DNA of 64,000 nt from the NCBI RefSeq assembly GCF_001418325.1, contig NZ_LIPN01000086.1, positions 1-64,000 of the forward strand, written 5' to 3'. The translations under genes were made by a program, and so were the position numbers. Source of the stretch: Streptomyces atriruber. GTDB lineage: Bacteria; Actinomycetota; Actinomycetes; Streptomycetales; Streptomycetaceae. The notes beneath the pieces are model-generated. The model did no database searches. It saw only the letters and a list, made by a program, of their open reading frames with translations, and was not told where the DNA came from. This document shows positions 34,285-41,720 of this stretch, piece by piece (the first letter of the stretch is position 1; the number at the start of each line of letters is the position of its first letter).

Positions 34285-35460
34285 TCAGTGAGCCGCCTGC
34301 GGCCCGAAGAGCTCGTCCTGCGCGGCGTCCCTCGCGGCGAGCAGCGCGCCCCGCAGCACCGCGGCCCCGCCGAGCAGGCCGGCCCGCACCTCGGTGCGCA
34401 GCGGCGACATGGCGGTGACGCGGTCCGTGACGCGCGCGGCGAGCTCGGCGCCGCCCGCCCGGCCCACCTCACCGCCCAGGACCACACAGCCGGGGTCGAG
34501 GATCGCGGCCATCGCCGCCGCGCCGACGGCCACCCGGTCGGCGACGGCGTCCAGGAAGGCGCCCTCACCGTTCTCCACCGCGCGCCGCACCACGTCGGCG
34601 CCGGACATGCCGGGCTCCAGGATGCCGTGCTCCGCACCGAGTTCGCGGAGCGAAGCCGCGCAGGCCAGCGAGTGGAAGCCGCCCTCGCAGCTGGTGGCCG
34701 ACGGCAGGATGCTCGTGCCCGGCACCGGCAGGAAGCCGATCTCGCCGGTGCCCCCGGACGCGCCCCTGCGCAGCACGCCGTCGAGCACGACCGCGGCGCC
34801 GACGCCGTCGCCGAGCCAGAGCAGCACGAACGTGTCGCGGTCGTGCGCGGCGCCGTCCCTGCGTTCGGCACGGGCCGCGAGGTTGGTCTCGTTCTCCACC
34901 AGGACGCGGGCGCCGAGCCGCTCGTGGAGGGCGCCGGCGAGGCGCCGGTGCCAGGCGGGCAGCGACGACGTGTCGCGCAGGTCGCCGGTGGTGGGGTCGA
35001 TGAGTCCCGGGGCACCGATGCCGACGGTGTGCAGGCGCTGCACACCTCCCTCCAGCGCCGCGCGCTCGACGAGGGCGACGGCGCGCTCGACGGCGTGGCC
35101 GGTGCCGGTGCCGCCGCCGATGGGCGCGGAGGCCTCGGCGAGCACCGCGCCGAGCAGATCGGTCACGACGACGGAGACGCTCTCGGTGCGCACGTCGAGG
35201 GCGGCGAGATGGGCGCGGTCGGCGACTATGCCGTACAGCCGCGCGTTCGGGCCGCGCCGCTGGGCGCCCGCCTCCCCGACGACGGTGATGAGCCCGGAGC
35301 CCTGGAGCCGCTCGACGAGGTCGGCCACGGAGGGCCTCGACAGGCCGGTGAGCTGCTTCAACTGGTTCGCGGTGAGCGGCCCTTCGCTCTGCAGGAGCCC
35401 CAGCGCGAGCCGGTCGTTGATGGCTCGGGCGGTGCTCGGTGAAGCAGGCGACACAGGCAT
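34285..35460 (-). CDS. ROK family transcriptional regulator
   Basis: 391-aa repressor: N-terminal winged helix (residues about 10-75: INDRLALGLLQSEGPLTANQLKQLTGLSRPSVADLVERLQGSGL), then a sugar-kinase-like ROK domain. The ROK zinc/glucokinase signatures are modified: IGAPGLIDPTTGDLRDTSS, VLVENETNLAARAERRDG, GDGVGAAVVLDGVLRRGASGGTGEIGF. The usual CxCGxxGC zinc motif is reduced to SATSCEGGFHSLACAAS. A sugar or sugar phosphate ligand is likely. It starts at ATG and is divergent from the MFS gene, with a 97-bp shared interval holding the palindrome at 35491. Confidence 0.9.
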   Translation of the reverse strand: MPVSPASPSTARAINDRLALGLLQSEGPLTANQLKQLTGLSRPSVADLVERLQGSGLITVVGEAGAQRRGPNARLYGIVADRAHLAALDVRTESVSVVVTDLLGAVLAEASAPIGGGTGTGHAVERAVALVERAALEGGVQRLHTVGIGAPGLIDPTTGDLRDTSSLPAWHRRLAGALHERLGARVLVENETNLAARAERRDGAAHDRDTFVLLWLGDGVGAAVVLDGVLRRGASGGTGEIGFLPVPGTSILPSATSCEGGFHSLACAASLRELGAEHGILEPGMSGADVVRRAVENGEGAFLDAVADRVAVGAAAMAAILDPGCVVLGGEVGRAGGAELAARVTDRVTAMSPLRTEVRAGLLGGAAVLRGALLAARDAAQDELFGPQAAH

Positions 35461-35490
35461 GGCCGGATCCTCCCACAGAAAGCTTCTATT

Positions 35491-35511
35491 TATCAGGCAG
35501 GCTTCCTGATA
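35491..35511. promoter_or_regulatory. Operator candidate between ROK and MFS genes
   Basis: TATCAGG (35491-35497) and CCTGATA (35505-35511) are perfect 7-bp inverted arms around CAGGCTT, within an AT-rich stretch unusual for this DNA. Its place midway between the divergent regulator and transporter genes is typical for a ROK operator. Confidence 0.6.
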
Positions 35512-35557
35512 GTTTACGTCGCCGTAGCGAGGCAGCACTCGGGAGGGGCGGAGCGGG

Positions 35558-36769
35558 ATGAGTGAAGTGGTCTACGACAAACAGCGGTTGAAGCGGGCAC
35601 GCATCGCCGTGGCGGCCGTCTTCTGCGTGCACGGCTCCGTCGCGGGGTCCTTCGCGACCCGGGTGCCCTGGATCCAGGACCACGCCGACGTCAGCGCGGG
35701 CATGCTCGGCCTCGCCCTGGCCTTCCCCGCGATCGGCGCCTCCGTCGCGATGCCGCTCGCGAGCCGCATCAGCCACCGCTTCGGCGCCCGCAACGCGCTG
35801 CGCGGCCTCCTCGTCATGTGGACGCTCGCCCTGGTCCTGCCGTCCCTGGCACCGAACCTGCCCATGCTCTGCCTGGCGCTCTTCGTGTACGGCGCGACGT
35901 CCGGCATGTCCGACGTGGCGATGAACGCGCTCGGTGTCGAGACCGAGACCCGCATGCGGAAGTCGATCATGTCGGGCCTGCACGGCATGTGGAGCGTCGG
36001 CGCCCTGATCGGCTCCGCGGCGGGCACCGTCGCCGCCCACCTCGGCTCGGACGCCCGGCTGCACCACGTACTCGCCGCCGCCACGCTGACCGCGCTCGGC
36101 CTCGTCGCCTGCCAGGGTGTCCTCGACCTGCAGCCCGAGCCCGAGGAGGAGGCGCCGCCGCGGTTCTCGCTGCCGCCCAGGTCGGCGCTGCTCATCGGCG
36201 CGGTCGGCTTCTGCGCGGTCTTCGCGGAGGGCGCGAGCCTGGACTGGTCGGCGGTCTATCTGCGGGACGTCCTGGACACGTCGCCCGGCGTCGCCGCCGC
36301 CTCCACCACCGGCTTCACACTCACCATGGCCATCGCGCGGCTCGTGGGCGACGCGGTGGTGAACCGGTTCGGCGCGGTGCGCACCGTGCGGGCCGGCGGC
36401 GTCCTCGCGACGCTCGGCGGACTGCTCGTCGTCCTCGCCTCGCACCCCGTCATGGCCATGGGCGGCTTCGCCCTGATGGGCCTCGGCATCGCGGTCGTGG
36501 TGCCGCTCGCCTTCGCCGCGGCCGGGCACAGCGGCCCCAACCCCAGCCAGGCCATCGCGGGCGTCGCCACCATCACGTACACCTCCAGCCTGATCGCCCC
36601 GTCGGCGATCGGCGCGCTGGCGGAGGCCACGAGCCTGGTGACCTCCTTCGGCCTGGTGACGCTGCTCGCCTGCGGCCTCACGATCTTCGCGGGCGTCCTG
36701 CGCACGAGCGGCCGCAAGGCGGCGCAGGCCGCGCCCGCCGACGCGGCGGCGCACGGACCCAGGTCCTGA
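35558..36769 (+). CDS. MFS transporter
   Basis: 403-aa major facilitator with twelve predicted helices; opening KRARIAVAAVFCVHGSVAGSFATRVPWIQDHADVSAGMLG resembles the FucP/YbjJ-like group that imports or exports sugars and sugar-like compounds. Typical loop 2-3 basic motif: ASRISHRFGARNALRG. The ATG has GGAGCGGG 6 nt upstream. It is divergent from the ROK regulator, which probably represses it in response to the transported substrate (inference). Confidence 0.9.
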   Translation: MSEVVYDKQRLKRARIAVAAVFCVHGSVAGSFATRVPWIQDHADVSAGMLGLALAFPAIGASVAMPLASRISHRFGARNALRGLLVMWTLALVLPSLAPNLPMLCLALFVYGATSGMSDVAMNALGVETETRMRKSIMSGLHGMWSVGALIGSAAGTVAAHLGSDARLHHVLAAATLTALGLVACQGVLDLQPEPEEEAPPRFSLPPRSALLIGAVGFCAVFAEGASLDWSAVYLRDVLDTSPGVAAASTTGFTLTMAIARLVGDAVVNRFGAVRTVRAGGVLATLGGLLVVLASHPVMAMGGFALMGLGIAVVVPLAFAAAGHSGPNPSQAIAGVATITYTSSLIAPSAIGALAEATSLVTSFGLVTLLACGLTIFAGVLRTSGRKAAQAAPADAAAHGPRS

Positions 36770-36779
36770 ACCGGCGGGG

Positions 36780-36804
36780 CGTCCGGCCCGGCCCCGGCCG
36801 GACG
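36780..36804 (+). terminator. Terminator of the MFS gene
   Basis: CGTCCGGCC / GGCCGGACG, perfect 9-bp stem with a 7-base loop (CGGCCCC), starting 11 nt after the MFS stop. The remaining 130 bp to the permease start is GC-rich with no clear element. Confidence 0.7.
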
Positions 36805-36935
36805 TCCGTCCCGACGTCGGCCGCACCGGGCCCGCACCGGAGAGAAGCCGCACTTACGTCGCATTAACATGGCGTCGATCATTTCCGGCCACCCGGCCGG
36901 GCCCGGTTCGGCGGACAGAAAGCGACTGACTCACC

Positions 36936-38324
36936 ATGGATCTCGGCGTGCGCTGGAAGTTGCACGGCGACGGGCGCACCCCCGCGCCCGGAGCCGTCGT
37001 CCGTCCCGACGAGCGGCTCTCCTGGCCGCGCACCTTCGGGCTCGGCGCGCAGCACGTGGTCGCCATGTTCGGCGCGTCCTTCGTGGCGCCCGTCCTGATG
37101 GGCCTCGACCCGAACCTCGCGATCATGATGTCGGGCGTCGCCACCGTCATCTTCCTGCTCGCCACCCGCGGCCGGGTGCCCAGCTATCTGGGCTGCTCGC
37201 TCTCCTTCGTGGGCGTCGCCGCGGTCATCCGCGCGCAGGGCGGCTCCAGCGCGACGGTGACCGGCGCGGTCTTCGTGGTCGGCGCCGCGCTGTTCCTGGT
37301 GGGTCTCGCGGTGCAGAAGTTCGGGGCGCGGATCATCCACGCCGCGATGCCGCCGATCGTGACCGGCGCGGTCGTCATGCTCATCGGCTTCAACCTGGCG
37401 CCGGTCACGGCATCGACGTACTGGCCGCAGGACCAGTGGACGGCGCTCCTGGTGATGCTCTTCACCGGGCTGGCCGTGGTCTGTCTGCGCGGCTTCTGGT
37501 CGCGCATCGCGATCTTCCTCGGGCTGATCTTCGGGTACGGCATCTCCTGGGTCCTCGACGAGGTCTTCGGCAAGATCCACTCGGCGGACGCCTCGGGCAA
37601 GGTCGTCGACCACTGGCGCCTGGACCTGTCCGCCGTCGGCGACGCCGACTGGATCGGCCTGCCGTCCTTCCACGCACCGAGCTTCGAGTGGTCGGCGATC
37701 CTCGTGGCGCTGCCCGTCGTCATCGCGCTGATCGCGGAGAACGCGGGCCACGTGAAGGCCGTCGGCGAGATGACCGGCGACAACCTCGACGACAAGCTCG
37801 GCACGGCGATCTCCGCGGACGGCGCCGCCTCGATGCTCTCCACCGCGGTCGGCGGCCCGCCCAACACCACGTACTCCGAGAACATCGGCGTGATGGCCGC
37901 GACCCGCGTCTACTCCACGGCCGCGTACTGGGCGGCGGCCTGCTTCGCCCTGCTCTTCGGACTCTGCCCCAAGTTCGGCGCGGTCGTGGCCGCGATCCCC
38001 GGCGGCGTGCTCGGCGGCATCACCGTCATCCTGTACGGCATGATCGGCCTGCTCGGCGCCCAGATCTGGATCAACGCCAAGGTCGACCTGCGCAATCCGC
38101 TGAACCTCGTGCCGGCCGCGGCGGGCATCATCATCGGTGTCGGCGGCGTCTCCCTGAAGATCACGGACAACTTCCAGCTCAGCGGGATCGCGCTCGGCAC
38201 GATCGTCGTCATCACGGGCTACCACGTGCTGCGCGCCTTCGCCCCCGCACACCTCAAGTCCCAGGAACCGCTGCTCGATTCGGGCACGTCGACGTACGAC
38301 GAAGAGGGCCGCGAGCGCGGTTAA
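36936..38324 (+). CDS. NCS2 family nucleobase permease (uracil/xanthine type)
   Basis: 462-aa nucleobase:cation symporter. Seen: the QH motif LGAQHVVAMFGASF in helix 1, about fourteen hydrophobic helices, the central ALIAENAGHVKAVGEM segment with the substrate-binding Glu, and the NCS2 signature GGPPNTTYSENIGVM. This group takes up uracil, xanthine or uric acid; the exact base cannot be decided. Start MDLGVRW, ATG in ACTCACCATGG, without a strong ribosome site. Downstream it abuts the efflux-gene leader: its stop overlaps the -35 region of that promoter. Confidence 0.92.
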   Translation: MDLGVRWKLHGDGRTPAPGAVVRPDERLSWPRTFGLGAQHVVAMFGASFVAPVLMGLDPNLAIMMSGVATVIFLLATRGRVPSYLGCSLSFVGVAAVIRAQGGSSATVTGAVFVVGAALFLVGLAVQKFGARIIHAAMPPIVTGAVVMLIGFNLAPVTASTYWPQDQWTALLVMLFTGLAVVCLRGFWSRIAIFLGLIFGYGISWVLDEVFGKIHSADASGKVVDHWRLDLSAVGDADWIGLPSFHAPSFEWSAILVALPVVIALIAENAGHVKAVGEMTGDNLDDKLGTAISADGAASMLSTAVGGPPNTTYSENIGVMAATRVYSTAAYWAAACFALLFGLCPKFGAVVAAIPGGVLGGITVILYGMIGLLGAQIWINAKVDLRNPLNLVPAAAGIIIGVGGVSLKITDNFQLSGIALGTIVVITGYHVLRAFAPAHLKSQEPLLDSGTSTYDEEGRERG

Positions 38325-38328
38325 ACCG

Positions 38329-38359
38329 TTGGACGTGGTGCGCGACCGCTGCTTAGGGT
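38329..38359 (+). promoter_or_regulatory. Promoter of the efflux leader
   Basis: TTGGAC (38329-38334) and TAGGGT (38354-38359) with a long 19-bp spacer. TTAAA lies three bases upstream of the -35, the position of the AT-rich element in WhiB7/WblC-dependent antibiotic-resistance promoters. Transcription would start within about 7 nt of the leader ATG at 38367, hence leaderless. Confidence 0.5.
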
Positions 38360-38366
38360 GCGCACC

Positions 38367-38435
38367 ATGTCCACTCCCGAGTCCGACAGACTCACGCCAC
38401 CGGTCGTCCGGTGGCTTCTCGCGCCGATCCAGTGA
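38367..38435 (+). CDS. Leader peptide of the chloramphenicol-type efflux gene
   Basis: 22 codons: MSTPESDRLTPPVVRWLL followed by APIQ and a stop. No ribosome site, but the ATG sits eight bases after the -10, which suggests a leaderless mRNA. It precedes the efflux gene by 111 bp. Its DNA holds GAGTC/GACTC and CCACCGG/CCGGTGG pairs that can fold locally or pair with downstream copies. Leader-peptide control is known for drug-inducible resistance genes (erm, cat) and was proposed for S. lividans chloramphenicol resistance. Confidence 0.6.
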   Translation: MSTPESDRLTPPVVRWLLAPIQ

Positions 38436-38540
38436 CACCTTGATGCACTGACGCGCCCGCGCGCAGGAACCGCGCCCGCCACCACCGGATCACCGCCCCC
38501 GTGCCCCGATCCTTTCGATCCACACCGTGGTTGCGGAGTC
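38379..38540 (+). promoter_or_regulatory. Putative translational attenuator
   Basis: Two alternatives are visible. GACTC (38389-38393) can pair with GAGTC in the leader (38379-38383), or, with the next bases ACGC and one bulged A, with GCGGAGTC (38533-38540), which contains the ribosome site of the efflux gene. CCGGTGG (38408-38414) can pair with CCACCGG at 38397-38403 (loop TCGT) or at 38482-38488. A ribosome stalled near codons 5-9 would cover GACTC and free the ribosome site. This is inference from complementarity only. Confidence 0.4.
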
Positions 38541-38545
38541 CTGCT

Positions 38546-39772
38546 GTGCCCTTTGCCCTCTACCTCCTCGGGCTTGCCGTTTTCGCGCAAGGAACCTCCG
38601 AGTTCATGCTGTCCGGGCTGATCCCCGCCATCGCGCGGGACCTGTCCGTCACCGTCCCGGCCGCGGGCCATCTGACCTCGGCGTTCGCCGTGGGAATGAT
38701 CGTCGGTGCGCCGCTGATGGCCGTCCTGAGCCGTCGCTTCTCCCGGCGGAGCGCGCTCCTGGCCTTCCTCGTCACCTTCCTGCTCGTCCATGTCGTCGGC
38801 GCGCTCACCACGAGCTTCGCCGTGCTCCTCGTGACCCGCGTCGTCGGCGCCCTCGCCAACGCCGGTTTCCTCGCCGTCGCCCTGGTCACCGCCACGGGCA
38901 TGGTCGAGCCCGACGCCAAGGGGCGCGCCACGTCCGCGCTGCTCGGCGGCGTGACCGTCGCCTGTGTCGCGGGCGTTCCGGCGGGCGCCCTGCTCGGCGA
39001 GGCGTGGGGCTGGCGCTCGGCGTTCTGGGCCGTGGCCCTCCTCTCGCTGCCCGCCGTGCTCGCCATCGCGCGGGCCGTGCCGCCCGGGGCGCCCGACGCC
39101 GACGGCCCGAGCGCGCTGGGGGAACTGCGTGCGCTGCGCGGTCCGCGGCTCCTGGTGACGCTGCTGCTGGGCGCGCTGGTCAACGGCGCGACGTTCTGCA
39201 CGTTCACCTATCTCGCGCCCCTGGTCACCCATGTCGCGGGTCTCGGCTCCGCCTGGGTGCCGGGGATGCTGGCGCTGTTCGGCATCGGCTCCTTCGTCGG
39301 GGTCGGCACGGCCGGCCGCTTCGCCGACGCGCGGCCCGTGCCGCTCCTCGTGTTCGGCTCGCTCGCGCTGCTCACCGGCTGGGTGCTTTTCGCGGCGACG
39401 GCGGCGCATCCGGTGGCAGCGGTCGTCCTGGTCCTCGTTCAGGGGGCGCTGTCGTTCGGCGTGGGTTCGACGCTCATCGCGCGGGCGCTGTACGCGGCGG
39501 CCGAGGCGCCCCATCTGGCGGGCGGGTTCGCGACGGCCGCGTTCAACGTGGGCGGCGCCCTCGGCCCGTGGCTCGGCGGCCTCGCGATCTCCGCCGGGCT
39601 CGGCTACCGCTCGCCGCTCTGGGTCAGCGCGGCGCTGGTGGCGACGGCGCTGGCCGTCGGGGGTGCGGCGCTCGGCCTGGGCGGGCAGTCTCCCGATCAC
39701 GAGCAGGCCCGGACTCGGGCTCGGGCCGGGGCCCCTTCGCCGGACACGGCTCGGTCGCGCGCCGACTCGTAG
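38546..39772 (+). CDS. Cmx/CmrA-type MFS chloramphenicol efflux protein
   Basis: 408-aa major facilitator, drug:H+ antiporter type with twelve helices. The N-terminus MPFALYLLGLAVFAQGTSEF and SGLIPAIARDLSVTVPAAG strongly resemble the chloramphenicol-resistance proteins of Streptomyces (Cml/CmlR) and Rhodococcus (Cmr). GTG start at 38546 chosen by that similarity and by CGGAG 7 nt upstream. The antiporter motif C region reads VACVAGVPAGALLGEAWGW. C-terminal tail Arg/Ser-rich. The leader peptide and alternative pairings upstream suggest induction by a ribosome-targeting drug. Confidence 0.88.
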   Translation: MPFALYLLGLAVFAQGTSEFMLSGLIPAIARDLSVTVPAAGHLTSAFAVGMIVGAPLMAVLSRRFSRRSALLAFLVTFLLVHVVGALTTSFAVLLVTRVVGALANAGFLAVALVTATGMVEPDAKGRATSALLGGVTVACVAGVPAGALLGEAWGWRSAFWAVALLSLPAVLAIARAVPPGAPDADGPSALGELRALRGPRLLVTLLLGALVNGATFCTFTYLAPLVTHVAGLGSAWVPGMLALFGIGSFVGVGTAGRFADARPVPLLVFGSLALLTGWVLFAATAAHPVAAVVLVLVQGALSFGVGSTLIARALYAAAEAPHLAGGFATAAFNVGGALGPWLGGLAISAGLGYRSPLWVSAALVATALAVGGAALGLGGQSPDHEQARTRARAGAPSPDTARSRADS

Positions 39773-39896
39773 GCGTACGCGGGCGGGGGTGCCGCAACCC
39801 GCCGCGCCCCTGCCCGCACGGCCTCCGTTCCCTCGTTTCGGGGAAGCGGCCGGTGCGCTGACGTCCGGGTCGGCCCGGGACTGGGACCCTGCCCCC

Positions 39897-40601
39897 ATGG
39901 CGCAGTTGGAGCGGTTCGCAGAGTTCAGGAACCCGGCCCGCGGGGTCGACGACGTGATGGCGCGGATGCGTGCGCTCGGCGACGACTGGCCGCCGCGCGA
40001 CGGGGTGGCCGTCTTCAACCGCGTCTACCTGTCGGTGACCGAGGAGGTCGCCCGGCGCCTCGGCCTGGGCGCCTTCCCCGACCCGCGTGCCGCGAGCACG
40101 CTGGCCGTGCGCTTCGCCGAGCGGTATCTGGCGGCCGTCGACACGGCGGCCGACGGGCGCCGCCCGCCCGCCTGCTGGCGCCCGCTGTTCCAGTACCGCC
40201 GCCATCCCGGCGTCCACGCACTGCAGTTCGCGCTCGCGGGAATCAACGCGCACATCGGGCACGACCTGGCGCTGGCCCTCGTGGACAGCTGTCGTGCGCT
40301 CGGTTGCGAACCGGCCGATCTGGAGGACGAGTTCGACCGCGTCGGCGACTCCCTCGTCTCCCTGGAGGAACGCATCCGCGAAGAGCTGATGCCCGGCCCC
40401 GACCTCCTCCAGGTCGGCGACCCCCTGACGCATCTGGCCGGTTCCTGGAGCCTGGAGCGCGCAAGGGACGGCGCCTGGGCGTCGGCGCGGGCCCTGTGGG
40501 CGCTGCGTGAACTCCCCGGCGTGGCGTCGGAGTTCGCGGAGCGGCTCGACGGGGCGGTGGGGCTGGTGGGCCGGATCCTGCTGACGCCGCTGCCGGACTG
40601 A
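39897..40601 (+). CDS. DUF5995 family protein
   Basis: 234-aa all-helical cytoplasmic protein that I match from memory to the DUF5995 group. Conserved-looking elements: VAVFNRVYLSVTEEVARRL, LAVRFAERYLAAVD, ACWRPLFQYRRHPGVHALQF and GINAHIGHDLALALVDSC (His-x-Gly-His-Asp, possible metal or haem site). The fold resembles haem-oxygenase-like or hemerythrin-like helical bundles, but this is a guess. The ATG has a weak ribosome site. No tight operon partner. Confidence 0.7.
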   Translation: MAQLERFAEFRNPARGVDDVMARMRALGDDWPPRDGVAVFNRVYLSVTEEVARRLGLGAFPDPRAASTLAVRFAERYLAAVDTAADGRRPPACWRPLFQYRRHPGVHALQFALAGINAHIGHDLALALVDSCRALGCEPADLEDEFDRVGDSLVSLEERIREELMPGPDLLQVGDPLTHLAGSWSLERARDGAWASARALWALRELPGVASEFAERLDGAVGLVGRILLTPLPD

Positions 40602-40744
40602 CGCGGGTCCGCCCGGCCCCTTCGCTCTCCCGCCCACCGTCCGGACCTGCCCCTTTTCGGCCACGCCCGCCAACCGCTCCCGGAGATCCCGCGCGCGATC
40701 GTTGTACGTTGAACAGACAGATCCCGACGCAAAGGAGCACCGGA

Positions 40745-41674
40745 ATGGCGACCCGTCTCGGACTGAGTCTTCCGCAGGGCAGGCAGTACGCCATCGGACG
40801 CGACGTCCCCGCGGTGGCCCAGGCCGCCGAGGACATCGGCTACGAAAGCCTCTGGGTCTACGAGCGCATCCTCTTCCCCGAGCCCGCCACCCAGGGCCTG
40901 TACGGCATCCCGGGCCGCCCCTGGCCCGACTCGTACCGCTCGGTCGCCGATCCCCTCATCACCCTGACGCTCGCCGCCGCGGTCACGGAGCGGGCCCGTC
41001 TCGGCACCAGCGTGCTGGTCGCCCCGCTGCACGTGCCGTTCCAACTGGCCCGCACGCTCGCCTCGTTGGACGCGGCGAGCGGCGGCCGCGTCGTCGCGGG
41101 CTTCGGCACGGGCTGGTCACACGACGAGTACGCGGCCGCATCGGTGGCGCCCTACGAGCGGCGCGGCAAGGTCCTGGACGAGCTGCTCGACGTCTGCCAC
41201 GCGGTCTGGGGGCCCGACCCGGTGGCGTACGAAGGGGAGCTGACGACCATCGCGCCGTCCGTGGTCGGCCCCAAGCCCGCCCGGCCGATCCCGGTCCTGC
41301 TGCCCGCCAACAGCCCGCGCTCCCTGCGCAGGCTCGTCAACCGTGCGGACGGCTGGATGCCGGTGGCCACGGGCGCCGACGCGCTCGCCGAGCAGTGGGC
41401 GAAGGTGCGCGAGGCGGCCGCCGAACAGGGCCGCGAGAGGCCGGTGCAGAGCGTGCTGCGGGCCAACACGCGCTACACGGCGAAGGCGTACACCGGCGCG
41501 GACCGCGCGCCCTTCCGGGGCAACGTCGAGCAGATCGTCGAGGATCTGGCCGCGCACGCCGCGGTGGGACTCGACGAGATCCTGGTGGACCTCGCGGGGT
41601 CGGCGCGCGACGCCCAGGAACTCAAGGACCTCGCCGCACAGGTGTACGAGGGGGCGCGGGCGGCCGGAGTCTGA
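40745..41674 (+). CDS. LLM class F420-dependent oxidoreductase
   Basis: 309-aa luciferase-like TIM-barrel enzyme of the F420-dependent type. Seen: LGLSLPQGRQYAIGRDVPAVAQAAEDIGYESLWVYERIL opening, GTSVLVAPLHVPFQLARTLASLD, GRVVAGFGTGWSHDEYAA, and the F420-type RRLVNRADGWMPVA. ATG with AAGGAG 8 nt upstream. These enzymes reduce or oxidise a wide range of substrates using deazaflavin; specificity cannot be read. It stands alone, convergent with the amine-oxidase gene. Confidence 0.88.
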   Translation: MATRLGLSLPQGRQYAIGRDVPAVAQAAEDIGYESLWVYERILFPEPATQGLYGIPGRPWPDSYRSVADPLITLTLAAAVTERARLGTSVLVAPLHVPFQLARTLASLDAASGGRVVAGFGTGWSHDEYAAASVAPYERRGKVLDELLDVCHAVWGPDPVAYEGELTTIAPSVVGPKPARPIPVLLPANSPRSLRRLVNRADGWMPVATGADALAEQWAKVREAAAEQGRERPVQSVLRANTRYTAKAYTGADRAPFRGNVEQIVEDLAAHAAVGLDEILVDLAGSARDAQELKDLAAQVYEGARAAGV

Positions 41675-41720
41675 CCGACCGCCTCTCGACCGGCCGCCCC
41701 GGACCCCGCCCCCCGGACCG

